Source: Bathynomus jamesi
Lineage: Eukaryota; Arthropoda; Malacostraca; Isopoda; Cirolanidae
Assembly: GCA_023014485.1 (NCBI GenBank)
Contig: JAJOZX010001076.1
Span: 907,001 to 971,000 of the forward strand
Length of the DNA: 64,000 bases
Reading direction: 5' to 3'
A model generated the notes under the pieces. That model was not told the DNA's origin. It searched no databases and was given only the letters and a program-made list of their open reading frames with translations. Below, one piece after another: positions 10,547 through 22,298 of the stretch (the first letter of the stretch is position 1; each line of letters starts with the position of its first letter). A program made the position numbers and the translations under genes.

Positions 10547-11144
10547 ATTTTCTTTACTGTTATATTCACCACTGCATTTCTTTACCATGCATTTACTGTC
10601 AAGTTTTACTCTCTGTTATTTTTTAAAAATAAATCCATAAAGTGACATCATTGCTTTATAATGTAAAAAATAAAGGTGATGGCAAAGTCACCCCCTATTT
10701 TTTTTTTTAAATAAGCAAAGTGAGAATATTTTTACATTTAGCTAAGTGACTCATAAAAATAGAATATCTAACCTAATTTTTAATAGAAAAATGATCTTGG
10801 TACTTCAACCAGAGACAGTATATAATAAACCTTCAAATTTGAAAAACTGGCAAAGTCACCCCATTTTACAGTAGTGAAATGTCCTTGTCCAATCTTTGAA
10901 TTCATGCAGGTTGGGGGATCACTGTATATATAATACTGGATATTTGAATTGGTCATTAAAATTTGTCATTTTCCATTTCCTACCACTAGCTTATCAGCTG
11001 TTTAACTGGCTTGGGTGTATGAAAAATTATTACTCTACATACTGAAAATCCAAAGCATTAATAGACTAGGTATTAGGTAGATTCTGATTTTCACTTAAGG
11101 ATAATTTTACCAGTAAACAACTCATTTTTATTAACAGAAGGTTT
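10547..11144. other. Intronic stretch without recognisable genes
   Basis: AT-rich DNA. The only structure I see is a direct repeat, GGCAAAGTCACCCC, at about 10682 and 10849. It lies in the intron between the exons at 11444 and 9499. Confidence 0.4.
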
Positions 11145-11315
11145 TTGACTCCCTGTGGCTCAGCTGATTCGAGACTAAGAAAGCCTGGTTTCAACTTCCA
11201 CAGCCCCTGTAGTTGGAGTTGGGACAGCCACTTACTCTGTGATTGCTCAGACTCACATGAGTGTTGGAATTTACATGCCCCTCCCCTTCCCTTCATTTGG
11301 GGAAGAAAAGGTTCC
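11145..11315 (+). repeat. tRNA-derived SINE-like repeat
   Basis: An A-box-like TGGCTCAGCTGATTCGAG (about 11156-11173) and a B-box-like GGTTTCAACTTCC (about 11188-11200) are spaced as in a tRNA promoter. They are followed by a tail (TTACTCTGTGATTGCTCAGA) shared with the reversed copy at 9600-9720. RNA polymerase III would be the expected transcriber. It does not fold as an intact tRNA gene. Confidence 0.55.
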
Positions 11316-11443
11316 AGATGTTACCTTAAAAAATTCTATGCCAATATACTAGACGTAAACAAATATATGAAGTAAAAAATGTGCAAGCAGGATTCAACAT
11401 GCAAGTAAAGATTATGAAATAAACAAGATAAAACTCTTTTTAC

Positions 11444-11517
11444 CTCCTCTTTCAATACACAAGCTGAATCCACTGACTGAGTTTGCAGTGCAGAATCTCG
11501 ATTTGGGATCTCCTTAC
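11444..11517 (-). CDS. C2H2 zinc-finger gene, linker exon (first downstream of 40206)
   Basis: A 74-bp exon found by splice logic: a long T tract and GAAG acceptor (AG at 11519-11518), two bases completing a Gly codon left open by the exon at 40206-40083, 24 codons (KEIPNRDSALQTQSVDSACV, then LKEE), and a GTAAAA donor at 11443. It ends in phase 0, as the exon at 9499 requires. It encodes a Ser-rich linker and no finger. The acceptor is AAG rather than CAG, so confidence is lower than for the finger exons. Confidence 0.6.
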
Positions 11518-11723
11518 CTTCAAAAAAAAAAAAAAAAAAATCTGGGTTTCATTTGGGTTCACTGAAGAGATCTTAAATTACAAATTAATTTTTAAAATAC
11601 CTTTCAGTCCATAAATTATTATTAAATAAATAAATACATAAGTTTGCAAATTTAAAAGTTTTTACCTTGTGAAATAGGTACAGAGAATTGATAGAAACTT
11701 TTAAAAATAGGCAAAGCAAATGA

Positions 11724-11963
11724 AGCATTTGGAACCAAACTGGCAAAAATGCCAAATCTATTTTGAATAAAGCACAGTTAAAGTTGTGAAATCAGGTGCC
11801 ACATGCAGTCATACCCTATAAATAAAGCCAATTTCTGAGACTAAAAAGGCGAAGCTGCCATATGTGTGTATGTTTACTGGATAGCTCATGACAAGGAGAG
11901 TTTATTGGTATAGAAAACATGTTTTCACACCCATGATGGCTTTGCCTCTTTAGTTCCAAATGC
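11724..11963. mobile_element. Possible MITE with GCATTTGGAAC inverted ends
   Basis: GCATTTGGAACCAAACTGGC at the left matches GCATTTGGAACTAAAGAGGC read inward from the right. I could not find a convincing target-site duplication, so the limits are approximate. It is non-coding. Confidence 0.4.
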
Positions 11964-11994
11964 CTGAAATGTTATGTTCAATTGGGGGTAAGCA

Positions 11995-12150
11995 CAGAAC
12001 TTACAAATAGAATTTTAGCCTTAAATGATAAAGTAAAGATGCTGTGTAGTGAAAGGGTTGAGTTAATAGATTTGTGAGATAATTTTGGATGGATTACATC
12101 TTAGTAGAAAGGGAACTGCTTTATATGGGAGGGTGTTAGATGACAAACTG
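11995..12150 (+). pseudogene. CR1 ORF1 esterase-domain remnant
   Basis: After SERVELIDL and FGW, a shifted frame reads DGLHLSRKGTALYGRVLDD. The D-x-x-H motif followed by S-x-K/R-G is the end of the SGNH-hydrolase (esterase) domain carried by the ORF1 of many CR1-like elements. A stop and a frameshift lie inside it. Only the C-terminal end of the domain is left. Confidence 0.6.
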
Positions 12151-12299
12151 AGTTTTCGCAGTTTTGAAAGATAACTTTAGATCAACAAGGGCATGAAGCA
12201 TCAGAGTACATGTAAAATTATTACTTAGAGTCTTAAATACAGATTGTGTCAGGAACAGGCATATCAACTATCTAGCCAAAACTTGTGAACCAGTTAAAA

Positions 12300-13420
12300 C
12301 TGAGGGGTTGAGTTTTTATACAAATGCACACAGTCTTAGGAATAAGAGAAATGAATTATTTACTTACTTATATGATTTGTGAAAATCTAGATATAGTCTG
12401 TATTAGTGAGACTTGGATTAGTGATGCAGTATTCAATGACACTAGAGCAGAGTAGGAGTTGAATATTTATACAATGTATATTTATCAAAGAATGGATAAG
12501 AAGGGGGTAGTTTAGTATTATACATTAAGAATCATTTACTTTCAGTTCAGAATGATAGAATTAAATTAAAGAAAAGGTCAAATCAATTTGGGTTGATATT
12601 TATATATCAACAGAGTTGCCAACATGGATATAAGGAAAACCAGGAAATCAAGGATGAAAAAACAGTATTTTGGACAAAAAAAATGGTATGATTCAAGATT
12701 CAAGGTTTTATTGAAAACTATCAATACATTATAGTACAGAATAACATACACAAGCATTACCTTTCATGTGTGTTTTATAATGTTCTTAGTAGCTGCTAAG
12801 AGCATTCTGTAAACTATAAAATCATTTATTATAAAGAATTACATGTGCAAATTTGAAAAATTACTCTTCAAGTGTTCTGTAACACTGCTATTTAATAATA
12901 GGTGCAAACTGTTCACTTTAGATCATTATATGTTGCACTTTTGGCTCTTTTAAAGGTTTATTTTGAATGAAATAAATATTTTAAGATATCAGAATTTATC
13001 TTGATAAAATAGGAACATGGAATTTGATGGTAAAAATTGGGAAAATTCCAAGAAAATGGAATAGTTGGCATGTATGTATCAAGTAAGGAGTTCATTTGGA
13101 TAGGTGTATTTTACAGACCTCCAAACCAAACACAGGAAACTGATGATAGTATAGTTTAGGAAATAAATAAAGATTGTAGTGCTAGAACATTAATTATGGC
13201 AGATTTCAATCTGACTCATACAGACTAAAGCCTTTTAGAAGAAAATAATAGGGAAGGTAACTTCTTCATTGAGTGCTGTAATGATACCTTTCTAACACAA
13301 TTTGTAGACAAACTAACTAGGGATCAAGCAATCTTAGATTTGGCTCTACACAATAATTATAAGGTTATTAGGGAACTTGCATTTGGGAATGCAAGGAGAT
13401 TCATTGGGGAATAGTGACCA
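12300..13420 (+). pseudogene. CR1-like endonuclease domain, split by a MITE
   Basis: The first part (12305-12600) contains NAHSLRNKRNELFTYL, ISDAVFNDTRAE and LVLYIKNHLLS. The second part (13083-13400) contains FIWIGVFYRPPNQTQETDDS, MADFNLTHTD, and NFFIECCNDTFLTQFVDK followed by AILDLALHNN. These are the usual blocks of a CR1 endonuclease. Stops interrupt it, and the hAT MITE at 12611-13074 splits it. Confidence 0.7.
12611..13074. mobile_element. hAT-type MITE in the CR1 endonuclease
   Basis: The insert separates two parts of the EN domain. It starts CAGAGTTGCCAACATGG and ends in a segment reading TGCCAACTATTCC inward. Flanking octamers TATATCAA (12603-12610) and TGTATCAA (13075-13082) differ by one base, consistent with an old 8-bp duplication. 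It has no coding capacity. Confidence 0.65.
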
Positions 13421-15073
13421 TTTTATCATACATTTTCAGTTAAAATTAAATAGCAATCTAGTCAACAATGACCATCTAGTTCCTTGCTTCTCAAGGGGTG
13501 ACTATAGTAAATTTAAGGAGTTGTGAGGCTCAGTAAAGTGGGATAATGAATTTGCCAATAAAAATGCTGTTGAGATGTGGTCAACATTCAGAGAAATTTT
13601 AGAGGATATACTGTACAATGTAGATGTATTCATTTCAGAGCTGTTAGGAATAACAAGATGGTAGTGGAATAGGGAAACAGCTAAAATTATTAAAAATAAG
13701 AAAAGGGCATTCAGGGAATAATAGCCTTGTGGATCTGGATAATTATAAGAAAAGAAGTAAGTTAAATAGTTTGATTATAAAGAGCAAAAGTGCATCATAA
13801 AATAAATGTACACAGTGAAATAAATCTAGCACAAAATAGCAATAAAGATTAAAAAAGTTAGTTTTTATAAATACAATAATAAAAAGCATAAGATCGGCCC
13901 AATAGAACATAATGATATTTGAAAAGGATCAGGATATTGTTGGTATTTTAAATGATTATTTTAGTTCTGTTTTTAATGAAGGAAATCTAAATAACTTTGA
14001 TTTTAATTCTTTAGAGTCTGTAAACTCAGGCATTCTTGATAAGATTCATAGCTATAAGGAAAGATGATGTTAGGCAAGTGATTCATAAAATGAAGTCAAA
14101 TAAAGCTGCTGGACCTGATAATATACAGGTGTCCCAGAAGTCTGGACTCAGGGAAAATAGACATTATATTTTTAAAGTGAAACAAACATATTTCTAATGT
14201 CAGTTTTACATATTTCAAGAAAGAAAATACCCTGATGGCTCAGTATACCAATCAAGAGAAGGTAGAACTGGTATTGCTACATGTTTCCATAAAAAGACAG
14301 AGGGAGGCATGTTCGTCAAATAACTAATGTGCCTCCCTCTGGCTTTTTCCAGAAGCATGTAGCAATACCAATTCCACCTCTTGATTGGTATACTGAGCCA
14401 TCAGGGTATTTTCTTTCCTGAAATATGTAAAACTGACATTAGAAATGTGTTTGTTTCACTTTAAAAATATAATGTCTATTTTCCCTGAGTCCAGACTTCT
14501 GGGACACCTGTATATGCCAGAATTCTCAGAGAAGGGGAGGATAACTTCTCTTTAATTATGCAGAGGTGCCAGATAAATAGAGAAAAGCAAATGTAGTGCC
14601 CATTTACAAAATGGGTAGTAAAAAGGAGGTAGAAAATTATAGGCCTGTTAGTTTAACATCTTTGGTAGGAAAGATACAAGAAAGAATTATAAAGAATAAT
14701 ATTGAAGATCATTTGGAAATTTTAAATCTTATTTCAAGTTTCCAACATGAATTTAGATCAGGAAGGTCTTGTTTGTCTATTCTCTTAACTTTTTAGAAAC
14801 TGTAACTGATCAGGTAGATAATGGCCATGTAGATGTTTTTATTTGGATTACAGTGAGGCATTTGACAAGTTTCTGAAATGGAAACTTCTATATAAATTAA
14901 AAGTTTAAGCAGTTATAAATTGGGTAGAAAAGTGGTTAGAAGACGAAGAACTGAGAGTAATTCAAAATGGTTGTGAATCATAGGTAGTAAAGTTTCTAAA
15001 TTTGTAGATGATACAAAACTAGTTGCCCCAGTTACAAATATAGAAAATTCTTATAAACTATAAAAAGATCTTG
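13420..15073 (+). pseudogene. CR1-like linker and first half of RT
   Basis: Homology resumes with short broken pieces and then NKAAGPDNIYARILREG across the palindromic MITE at 14126-14510. It continues with MGSKKEVENYRPVSLTSLVG (14611-14670), then SSFQHEFRSGRSC and a degraded LDYSEAFDK-like block. The stretch with VPQGSVLGP is deleted. It ends FVDDTKLVAP...DLEL at about 15073, where non-LTR B is inserted. The catalytic box reads VDD. Confidence 0.75.
14126..14510. mobile_element. Palindromic Tc1/mariner-type MITE (foldback, 385 bp)
   Basis: TA duplications (14124-14125, 14511-14512) flank CAGGTGTCCCAGAAGTCTGG and its exact complement. The inverted repeats run almost to the centre: arms of about 180 bp separated by a loop of about 20 bases near 14315. 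Removing it with one TA restores the RT codons D-N-I-Y-A. A transcript would fold into a very long hairpin. Confidence 0.92.
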
Positions 15074-15418
15074 AGCTTTGCTTGTTCTATTGCTATCTAT
15101 AATGGAGAGAAGGTTCAAAAGATGTACCATCACTCCAACTCCTATCTCTCACTGAGCTTATACTTTGACAAGCCAAAAATTTCTTCATCTGGCAAAAAAG
15201 TGAAAATCTACCCAGTTCTAATTCTTCTCTCTCTTTCTGGCATCTAGCCAAGAACCTCTCTAGCAACTTTATTTCTTCTTTCACTCCTCTTCATTCTGAT
15301 AGCTCAATTGTTGCCTCTTCTCCTGACAAAGCTGCACTCTTTGCTCAAACTTTCACCTCCAACTCAACCCTGGATGATTCTGGTGCTGTTCCTCCATCTC
15401 CTCTCTCTGACTTAATTA

Positions 15419-16063
15419 CAGTTGTCCCTTGACATTCACGAGGGTTACGTTCCAAATGCAGTCGCGAATGTCAAATTTTTGCGAATACTTGACGCCCCCC
15501 TATACAGTGACGATGACGAGATTTTGCCATACAGTATGATGAGTTGTTGAATACTGACAAGAAGAGGGTACTGTACGGCACGATGAAGCTACTGGAGATC
15601 AGTTAGGGGTGGATCATCAACATCTTCATCCAAGTCATACGGTGATAATGGAGGAGGAGAAGGCGTTGTAGGCTCGGTGGGCATTGCTGCTTCGCTCTGA
15701 CTGGTGGAAGGGGTGACATGACAGTGGTGGTGGGAGCCGGGGTCGAAGGTCGGACAGGCGTGAAATACATTGTGATCTCCATTTGCTTCTTTTTTTCTTT
15801 TCATTAAAAATGCTTCATCATCATCTTCCTCTTCGTCGGCTGATTTCGTCAATTCACGCAAGTCCTCATCAGTGAACTCTGCTGCATTCGCATCGATTAA
15901 CTCCTCCACCTCATCCCCCTCCATGTCGGCAAAGTCCTCACCACTGACTTGCTTTGCAATGCTCACAATGTCGTCGACGATCTTCTCACCAAACACACGA
16001 TAATGAACACGATAATGGAGGACCTCGCGGATAGTCAAAGTCGCGAATGTCAAGGGACAACTG
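15419..16063 (-). mobile_element. Tigger/pogo-type element, internally deleted
   Basis: TA duplications (15417-15418, 16064-16065) flank inverted ends CAGTTGTCCCTTGACATTCA and, from the right, CAGTTGTCCCTTGACATTCG. The 645-bp element keeps a C-terminal piece of a transposase on the minus strand. Removing it restores the frame of non-LTR B. Confidence 0.88.
15589..16053 (-). pseudogene. Tigger/pogo transposase C-terminal fragment
   Basis: A 154-codon frame begins close to the right inverted repeat. It includes the acidic C-terminal signature VEELIDANAAEFTDEDLREL, an Asp/Glu run (DEEEDDDEAF) and a Pro/Ser/Thr-rich tail. The CENP-B-like DNA-binding part and the DDE core are missing, so it is a remnant despite being open. 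The start codon may be accidental. Confidence 0.65.
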
Positions 16064-18067
16064 TATATCTGAAATTAGAATCTCTTCCAAAGATGTTCTT
16101 TCTGCTCCATCTTCACTCAACTCCTGTTGTTCTTAAGAACTGTGCTTCTGTGCTGATACCTTGCCTAGACAAACTCTTTCATCTTTGCCTTTTCTCTGGT
16201 ACCTTTTCTTGCTCCTAGAAGTTTGCTTTCATTCAGCCTGTCCCAAAGAAGGGTGACCACTCTCAACCATCTAACTATTGTCCAACTACTTGGATTTCTT
16301 GCCTCTCTAAAGTTTTTGAAAGTATCCTTATTGGAAGATTCTTAAAAACCTCTCTTCTCCCATTCTTTTTTCAGATCATCAGTATGGGTTCCACACAGGG
16401 TTGGCAAAAACCTGGGTTTTTGTTTGTTTTTAAGGTCACTTTCAACTGAAGAAGATAGCAGTGTGCTGTTGAAACATATTGTGTTTCCATTTAACAAAGT
16501 GTGGCTTTTGTTCTATTTTGAATTAACACGGTAGTACATTTTTCTGAATTTTTATTACAATTTGTTTACAGGCCTAGCCTAGACAGTAGACATTATTCTT
16601 ATTTTTGCACATCTTTTTTTCAGAGATCAGTTTTAGTTAATTAATATCTATTTAATAATGCCTGAAGTTAGACCTGCACATACTGGTGGCAGACTTAAAG
16701 CTGCTGAATGGGATGAAGTAGAAATGTTGAGTGACCAACCAAATAGAGTTTGGTGCAAATACTGTAGATGTATATTTTCGAAAAAAATAGAATGAGTGAA
16801 ACATCACTTAGATGATGCAAAAAAAAATGGGTACAGGCTTGTGATGATGAAGCAGATGAGCTTACAAATACAGCTACATCAGCAACTCCTCCTACACATA
16901 GACATGGCAGTTTTGAGAGTAGACCCTCTTCAAGCAAATCATATGAAAGCCTCGATCATGATGACACTACAATTCACAGTAGAGAGACTTCATTCACTTC
17001 AACCACTTCTGAATCTTCCATACCATATTTTCATTCTACTCCAGCCAAGAAAACACAAGGTCAGATAATACCATATGTGGTTAGAACAGCTATAGATCAA
17101 AAAGAACAACTAGATTTGCAAATGGCCAGATTTTTCTTTTCAGCAAATATTCCATTTGTAGTTGTAGAGAATAAAGAATTTATTAAATGGGTCCAAAATT
17201 TAAGACCAGACTTTTGTCCTCCAAGCAGAAAAAAGTTGTCTGATGACTTGCTAATCAAAGTGAATAATGAAGTACTAGATTCAATGAAAAAAGACTTAGT
17301 CAATTCTACTGTAACTCTAATTCAAGATGGTTGGAGTGTTCACAATGGGGGCAAATCCTTTTTTTAATATCTGCTGTAGATGTTGGAAGTGCCAAAAACA
17401 CATCTGAATATTGTGCTGGTTTAGCACTAGATGCAATAAGAACAACGAAAGATATGGAAAAGATGTAAGTATTAATAGTTTAAACCAAATGGTAAATTGA
17501 TAACCTAAGTCTTATTGGTATTTAGTTTACATATTTCTAATTCATCACAGGATAGTTTGCCTAATAATAATAGAATACCATACACTTAGACTAACACCTA
17601 ACAAATTTGAGACGTATGTTTTCTGAAAACTCATTTAAAAGTTTCTTGTCAATCCTTTAAATTTTAGATGAAATTTATAAAATTATTCTTTGTTTTAGGT
17701 GTTTGCTGTATGCACAGACAGTGAAAATAAAATGGTAAAAATGAAGGCCCTATTGAAAGAAAAATATCCTAATTTAGTTACTTGTGGCTGTTCTGCACAT
17801 ATTTAAACTTGGTTCAAAAAGAAGTTACACCTAGAACAGTGCTAAAGCATATAAATGAAGTAAATAGATACTTCAGGAATCAACATCAACCTCATGTAAG
17901 TATGGTTTTTGGCATTTAGTTTTTCATTTATCATAACACCTAATACACACAATAGATATCATATTTGTAGACTTAAAATTTAAACCCCATTATGATTTAT
18001 GCTTACATAACATCGATTAGCATGGTAGTTGAGTGTGAATTACTTATAAAATTGTAAATCAGAAGTA

Positions 18068-19449
18068 TCAGGTTGTAACAAATTCTGCTCGATTAGAAAA
18101 TGGATAGATAATAGAATAACCAAGATAATGTGAAACAGTTTTAGAAATGTTGCAAAATAAATGTGGTAATAGGTTCGCACAGGTTTTATCACGATACAGA
18201 ATGATACAGAATGACTTAGGCTAGTGTAGGATTAGGCTAATGAGTATTTTCTCTGGTATTTTTCATACAGTTACAATGCCACCCCTATGATAGTACAGTA
18301 ATTGAAAAAACATAGTGCCCATGAAAGAGCATATTCGACATGTGATGCTGTATGAGTTCCATAAAAGATCTAACGCTAGTGAATCTGCAAAAAACATTCA
18401 GAGAGTTTATGGAAATGATGTTGTGAGCGAATGGATGTGTAGGAGATTGTTTGAGAAATTCAGTATTGGAAACTTCATTCTGAAAGATTATCAACGAACA
18501 GGACGACCAAATGAGTTAGATGAAGAATTGCTGAAAGCAACAGTGGAGAAAAACCCAACGGTAATTGTAAGAGAACTTGGCCTGCAACTCGACGTTAGCC
18601 ATATGACCATTCATCGTCATTTGAAGCTGTTAGGAAAAGTAGTGAAAGTTGGAAAGTGGGTTCCGCATGATTTGTCACAAGCGAATCTTCAACATCGAAT
18701 TGATATTTGCACATCACTGCATTCTCGGCAACTGCAAGCACCGTTTTTGAATCGGATTGTCACTATAACAATATTAAGCGTCGACATCAGTGGCTTAGCC
18801 GTGAAACAAAGCCTGAACCTCAGCCAAGGAATGGACCCCATCCAAAGAAAATTTTGCTATGCGTTTGGTGGGATATGCAAGGAATTATTCATTTTGAGCT
18901 TCTGCCAGATAACCAAACAATCACAGCTGAAGTCTACTGCCAACAACTCCAACGATTGAAGATGGCATTACAAGAAAAACGTCTTGCATTAATTAATCAC
19001 AGAGGTGTTCTATTCGGCCAGGATAACGCGCGCCCTCACACTGCTCGAATCACCACTGCCCAATTGGAGGCATTTGGTTGGGAAAAAATACCTCAGCCAC
19101 CTTATTCTCCGGACATCGCACCTTCAGACTACCATTTATTCAGAAGTCTGCAACACCGCCTAGATGGACAAAAGTTGCAATCCAGGGAAGCTACCGAAAA
19201 CGAAGTGATCGCTTTTTTTTTAACTCTAAACCAAGGGTTTTCTTCGAACGTGGCATAAAAAAACTTTTCTACAGGTGGGAAGGAGGTTATAGAAAAAGAA
19301 GGGAATTATATTGATGATTAATTTGTCATTATGTCATTTAATTTTTGTTGTGAATAAACTAAAAATTTGAGCAAATTTATCCTTATAAGTCCTTTAATTT
19401 TTGTTCTGAATGAACTAAAAAATCGAGCAGAGTATATGTGACAACCATA
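18068..19449 (+). mobile_element. Mariner family 1, copy 2 (best preserved)
   Basis: TA duplications flank TCAGGTTGTAACAAATTCTG at the left and an end reading TATGGTTGTCACATATACTC inward from the right. The copy lies in the second intron of the hAT-1 transposase gene. hAT-3 is inserted in the AT repeat immediately after its right end. Confidence 0.9.
18315..19321 (+). pseudogene. Mariner transposase, copy 2, lacking the first catalytic Asp
   Basis: The N-terminal frame is intact from MKEHIRHVMLYEFHKRSNAS through the two HTH motifs (NIQRVYGNDVVSEWMCRRLF; VSHMTIHRHLKLLGK), the linker WVPHDLSQANLQHRID, and LNRIVT at about residue 152. A deletion of about 22 bp relative to copy 3 (which reads ITGNEKWVFYNN here) then removes the GDEKW block, including the first Asp, and shifts the frame. 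The downstream frame keeps the second Asp (FGQDNARPH) and third Asp (YSPDIAPSDYHLF), with 34 residues between them. A further shift lies near 19210. The product cannot catalyse transposition, but the DNA-binding half could still be made. Confidence 0.88.
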
Positions 19450-19460
19450 TATATATATAT

Positions 19461-22221
19461 TAGGCACATGCCGTGAGTAAATACTCAGGGTAGGCAGACT
19501 CAATGTGCGAGCGAAGCGAGCGGTTCCAAGCTAGGGGGTCTGGGGTGGGCGCGAGCTCCCCCAGCGGATTCCGGGGCGGAGCCCCAGCCACCAACGAATT
19601 TTAAGCATAATTAACCCCTTCCGCACCATTTGTGCTAATTTTTGGTCAACAACAAATATTTACTTACCGCTTTATTTGTAGATGAATTCCATTCTTCTCT
19701 CTTTGTTAGTAACAAAAATATCTGTAATTTTTTCAAAGAAATTGTAAGTGGGATTTTGCTCCATTTTAGTAAATCTTTCCTTTTGAATTGAAATTAGGGC
19801 AAGTGATGAAAGCCTTTCCTGTTTCATTCTATTCCTGGTGTAGCTTTTAATTCTTTTCAAAGCTGAAAATGACCTCTCAACAGAAACTGTTGTAGCTGGA
19901 ATTGTTAAAATCAATTGCAACAGCTTCACCGCTTCAGGAAACGTTAGTTCAAGTCCATTTTGAAATATGAAAGCAAGCAAATCTTTAATTGATTTATCCC
20001 TGAACACTTGTGCACTATAAATTCCAGCTAGATCAGTTTTCAATCTTATGACATCGAAGAAGTTACCATAATTCTTCTCTAAACTTTCTAGTGCATCCTT
20101 ATCAATTTCTGTAGCTAGTTTTAGAAACTTTTTACTATCAACTAATGAAATAAATTGTAAATTTTTGAAGTCACTGTATCTTGCTTCCATATGCTGCAGT
20201 ATATCATTCAATATTAGACAGAATATTCTTTCTCTTTCTTTTTTAATTGGACCTTTTGTACGACATTTTGATTCAGTCAAGTTATTTTCTTTGAAACATT
20301 CTTCAAACTTCTCATAGATATCATCAAAATTTTTGCGCAGACCCTCGAGGGAATTCATTGTTTCATTGATTCTTTCAATGCAATATGGAATATCTATAAT
20401 TTTAGTTTGTAAGATATTGAAGTGTGTGTCAGTTCTAATGAAAATCTTATCATATACCATGAGAAGAAAGTATGTTGAATCTTTCGTTAGCCAATTATAA
20501 AATCCATTACTCCTCACTAAAGTATCTGAGTCCCACAATAAAGGATTGCTGTCAATGTTGTTGAAAAGTTTACAAAGGTCACTATGATAGTGTAAAATAG
20601 TTTGCACTAGCTTTGAGTTAGAACTCCATCTCGTTGGTGCAGCCTTTGGAATGCGTTTATGTACTATTTCATCAAGAAATTGCGTTCGTTTTGTAGAGTG
20701 ATTGAAAAATGCAGCAAGACCATCAATGGTCTTGAAAAAGATTGTACATTCAGGTATAAATTTCGCTGACTGAGATAGAACAAGATTCAACTTGTGAGCG
20801 TAGCAATGGGTAAATAATGCTGATGATGCCTTTTCTCTTACTTTAGCTTGAACACCATTTAAATGCGATGCCATTACCGATGCTCCATCATATGTCTGTG
20901 CTACAAGCTTCTCAGCACAGTTGTATTTATCTAAATTTTTAAATATGCATTCTGTTACACCAGTAGCTCTTCTGTCTTTAAGTTCGTCAAATCCTATGAA
21001 AGCCTCTTTAATTTCAGAATCCAATACATATCTTAAAACTGTGGAACATTGAGCTGTATTTGAAATATCAGTCGATTCATCCACTTCTATAGCAATGAAT
21101 GGGGATCTTGCAATATCTTCTTTAATATTATTTTCTACAGCTATGCCTACTGCTTCAATCAAGTCATTTTGTATCTTGTTAGAAATGCCAGAAAACACGG
21201 ATGAAGTCTGTAAATGTTGTGCTAATTTTTGGTCAAATTTTGCAGTGTAGTTCAGTAACTCAATATAGTTTCCATGATTTAAAGAGGATTTATCTTCATT
21301 ATCACCGCGGAAAGCAAGTTCTTGTTTAATCAAAAAGCAAGTAGCAGAAATTAATGTTTTCAGTATGTCTCTGTTTTCCTTTACCTTTTTATTGTGAATT
21401 TCAATGCTAAGTTTTTTTTGCTTATCTATGCTCAAGTCGATTCGTGTAGATCCAAATGTTTTCAACGATATTTGACATTCATAATGCGCAGCAGACCTCT
21501 CATGCTTACTTAAAGCATTAGTCAAAGTATTTAAATCACAATATCATGTTCTTATCCACACACTTTCACTAGATACGGAAAATAACAAGCATGGAAAACA
21601 AAAGAGTCTACCTGTTGTAACACAACCACACAACCACTCTTTCTTGCTGTACCACGTCGTTTGAAACGTTCTGATTATTTTTGTTCCTTTACGCTGTAGC
21701 AACTGTTTCAGTTCCGGTGTCGGCCTACCATTTTTAATCACATTCAACCTTTCTTCATAAGACAGTTTAGAAAAATTCTTAAGATACTCACTGTCCATAT
21801 TTGAAAAGGGTTAAATTTTGAAATAAAATGTCTAAAATTTAGTTCAATCACCAGAGGCAAACGACAACACAGACGCGCGCACAGCCACACACCCGACCAT
21901 GTGCCCGAACGGCAAAACACTGAGTGAAAAGCAGAACTAAATCTGCTTATATAGCGCAGTATTTGTCACAGCTTGGAGCTCCACTCACGGCACATGGGAA
22001 AATTTCATTGTCAAGCGTTAATATATATAGAGGTTGAAAGGCACGGGGAAATTGTGCTTCTAACACAATATTATCCATTTACAAATTTATACATTGAATT
22101 TCATACATTAAATTAACATTTATATAATGAAGTGAAAATCATTTACTTTTTATATTTAATATTTTTAGTTTTATTCAGGGTAAGCACTGCCTACCTTGCC
22201 TACCCAGAGGGCACGTCCCTG
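19461..22221 (-). mobile_element. hAT-3: nearly intact hAT, TSD ATATATAT
   Basis: The ends are TAGGCACATGCC and, inward from the right, CAGGGACGTGCC, followed on both sides by GGGTAGGCA. ATATATAT flanks the element (19453-19460, 22222-22229), although the site lies in an AT repeat. The left subterminal region (about 19505-19600) is GC-rich, with GCGAGCGAAGCGAGCG and a GGGGCGGAGCCCC palindrome. The length of 2761 bp is typical of an autonomous hAT. Confidence 0.88.
19672..21798 (-). pseudogene. hAT-3 transposase, full length with one premature stop
   Basis: The frame runs 709 codons from MDSEYLKNFSKLSYEERL to IYK, broken only by a TGA at 21546-21544. The part downstream is a single 617-codon frame. 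Domains in order: TTF-type zinc finger (W..KKEWLCGCVTTGRLFCFPC), DUF4371-like RNase H core (IAIEVDESTDISN, VAQTYDGASVMASHLNGVQ, LFTHCYAHKLNLVLSQ, PTRWSS) and the C-terminal hAT dimerisation block (TVSVERSFSALKRIKSYTRN, LSSLALISIQ). This is the ZMYM1/THAP12-like hAT group. It is one of the youngest elements in the window. The promoter was not identified. Confidence 0.9.
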
Positions 22222-22229
22222 ATATATAT

Positions 22230-22241
22230 ATATTCTGAGTT

Positions 22242-22297
<56 letters not shown>
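22230..22297. repeat. (TA)n microsatellite
   Basis: An almost pure TA tract of about 60 bases from 22237, next to the right end of hAT-3 in the intron of the hAT-1 transposase. Short ORFs across it on both strands encode only Ile-Tyr repeats and are artefacts. Confidence 0.9.

Positions 22298-22298
<1 letters not shown>

Noticed and set aside
11156..11200. Functional tRNA gene
   Set aside because: A- and B-box-like sequences are present, but I cannot pair a cloverleaf with a proper acceptor stem. A SINE head fits better.
15589..16053. Acidic 154-codon frame as a host gene
   Set aside because: It lies entirely between Tigger inverted repeats with TA duplications and matches the transposase C-terminal tail.
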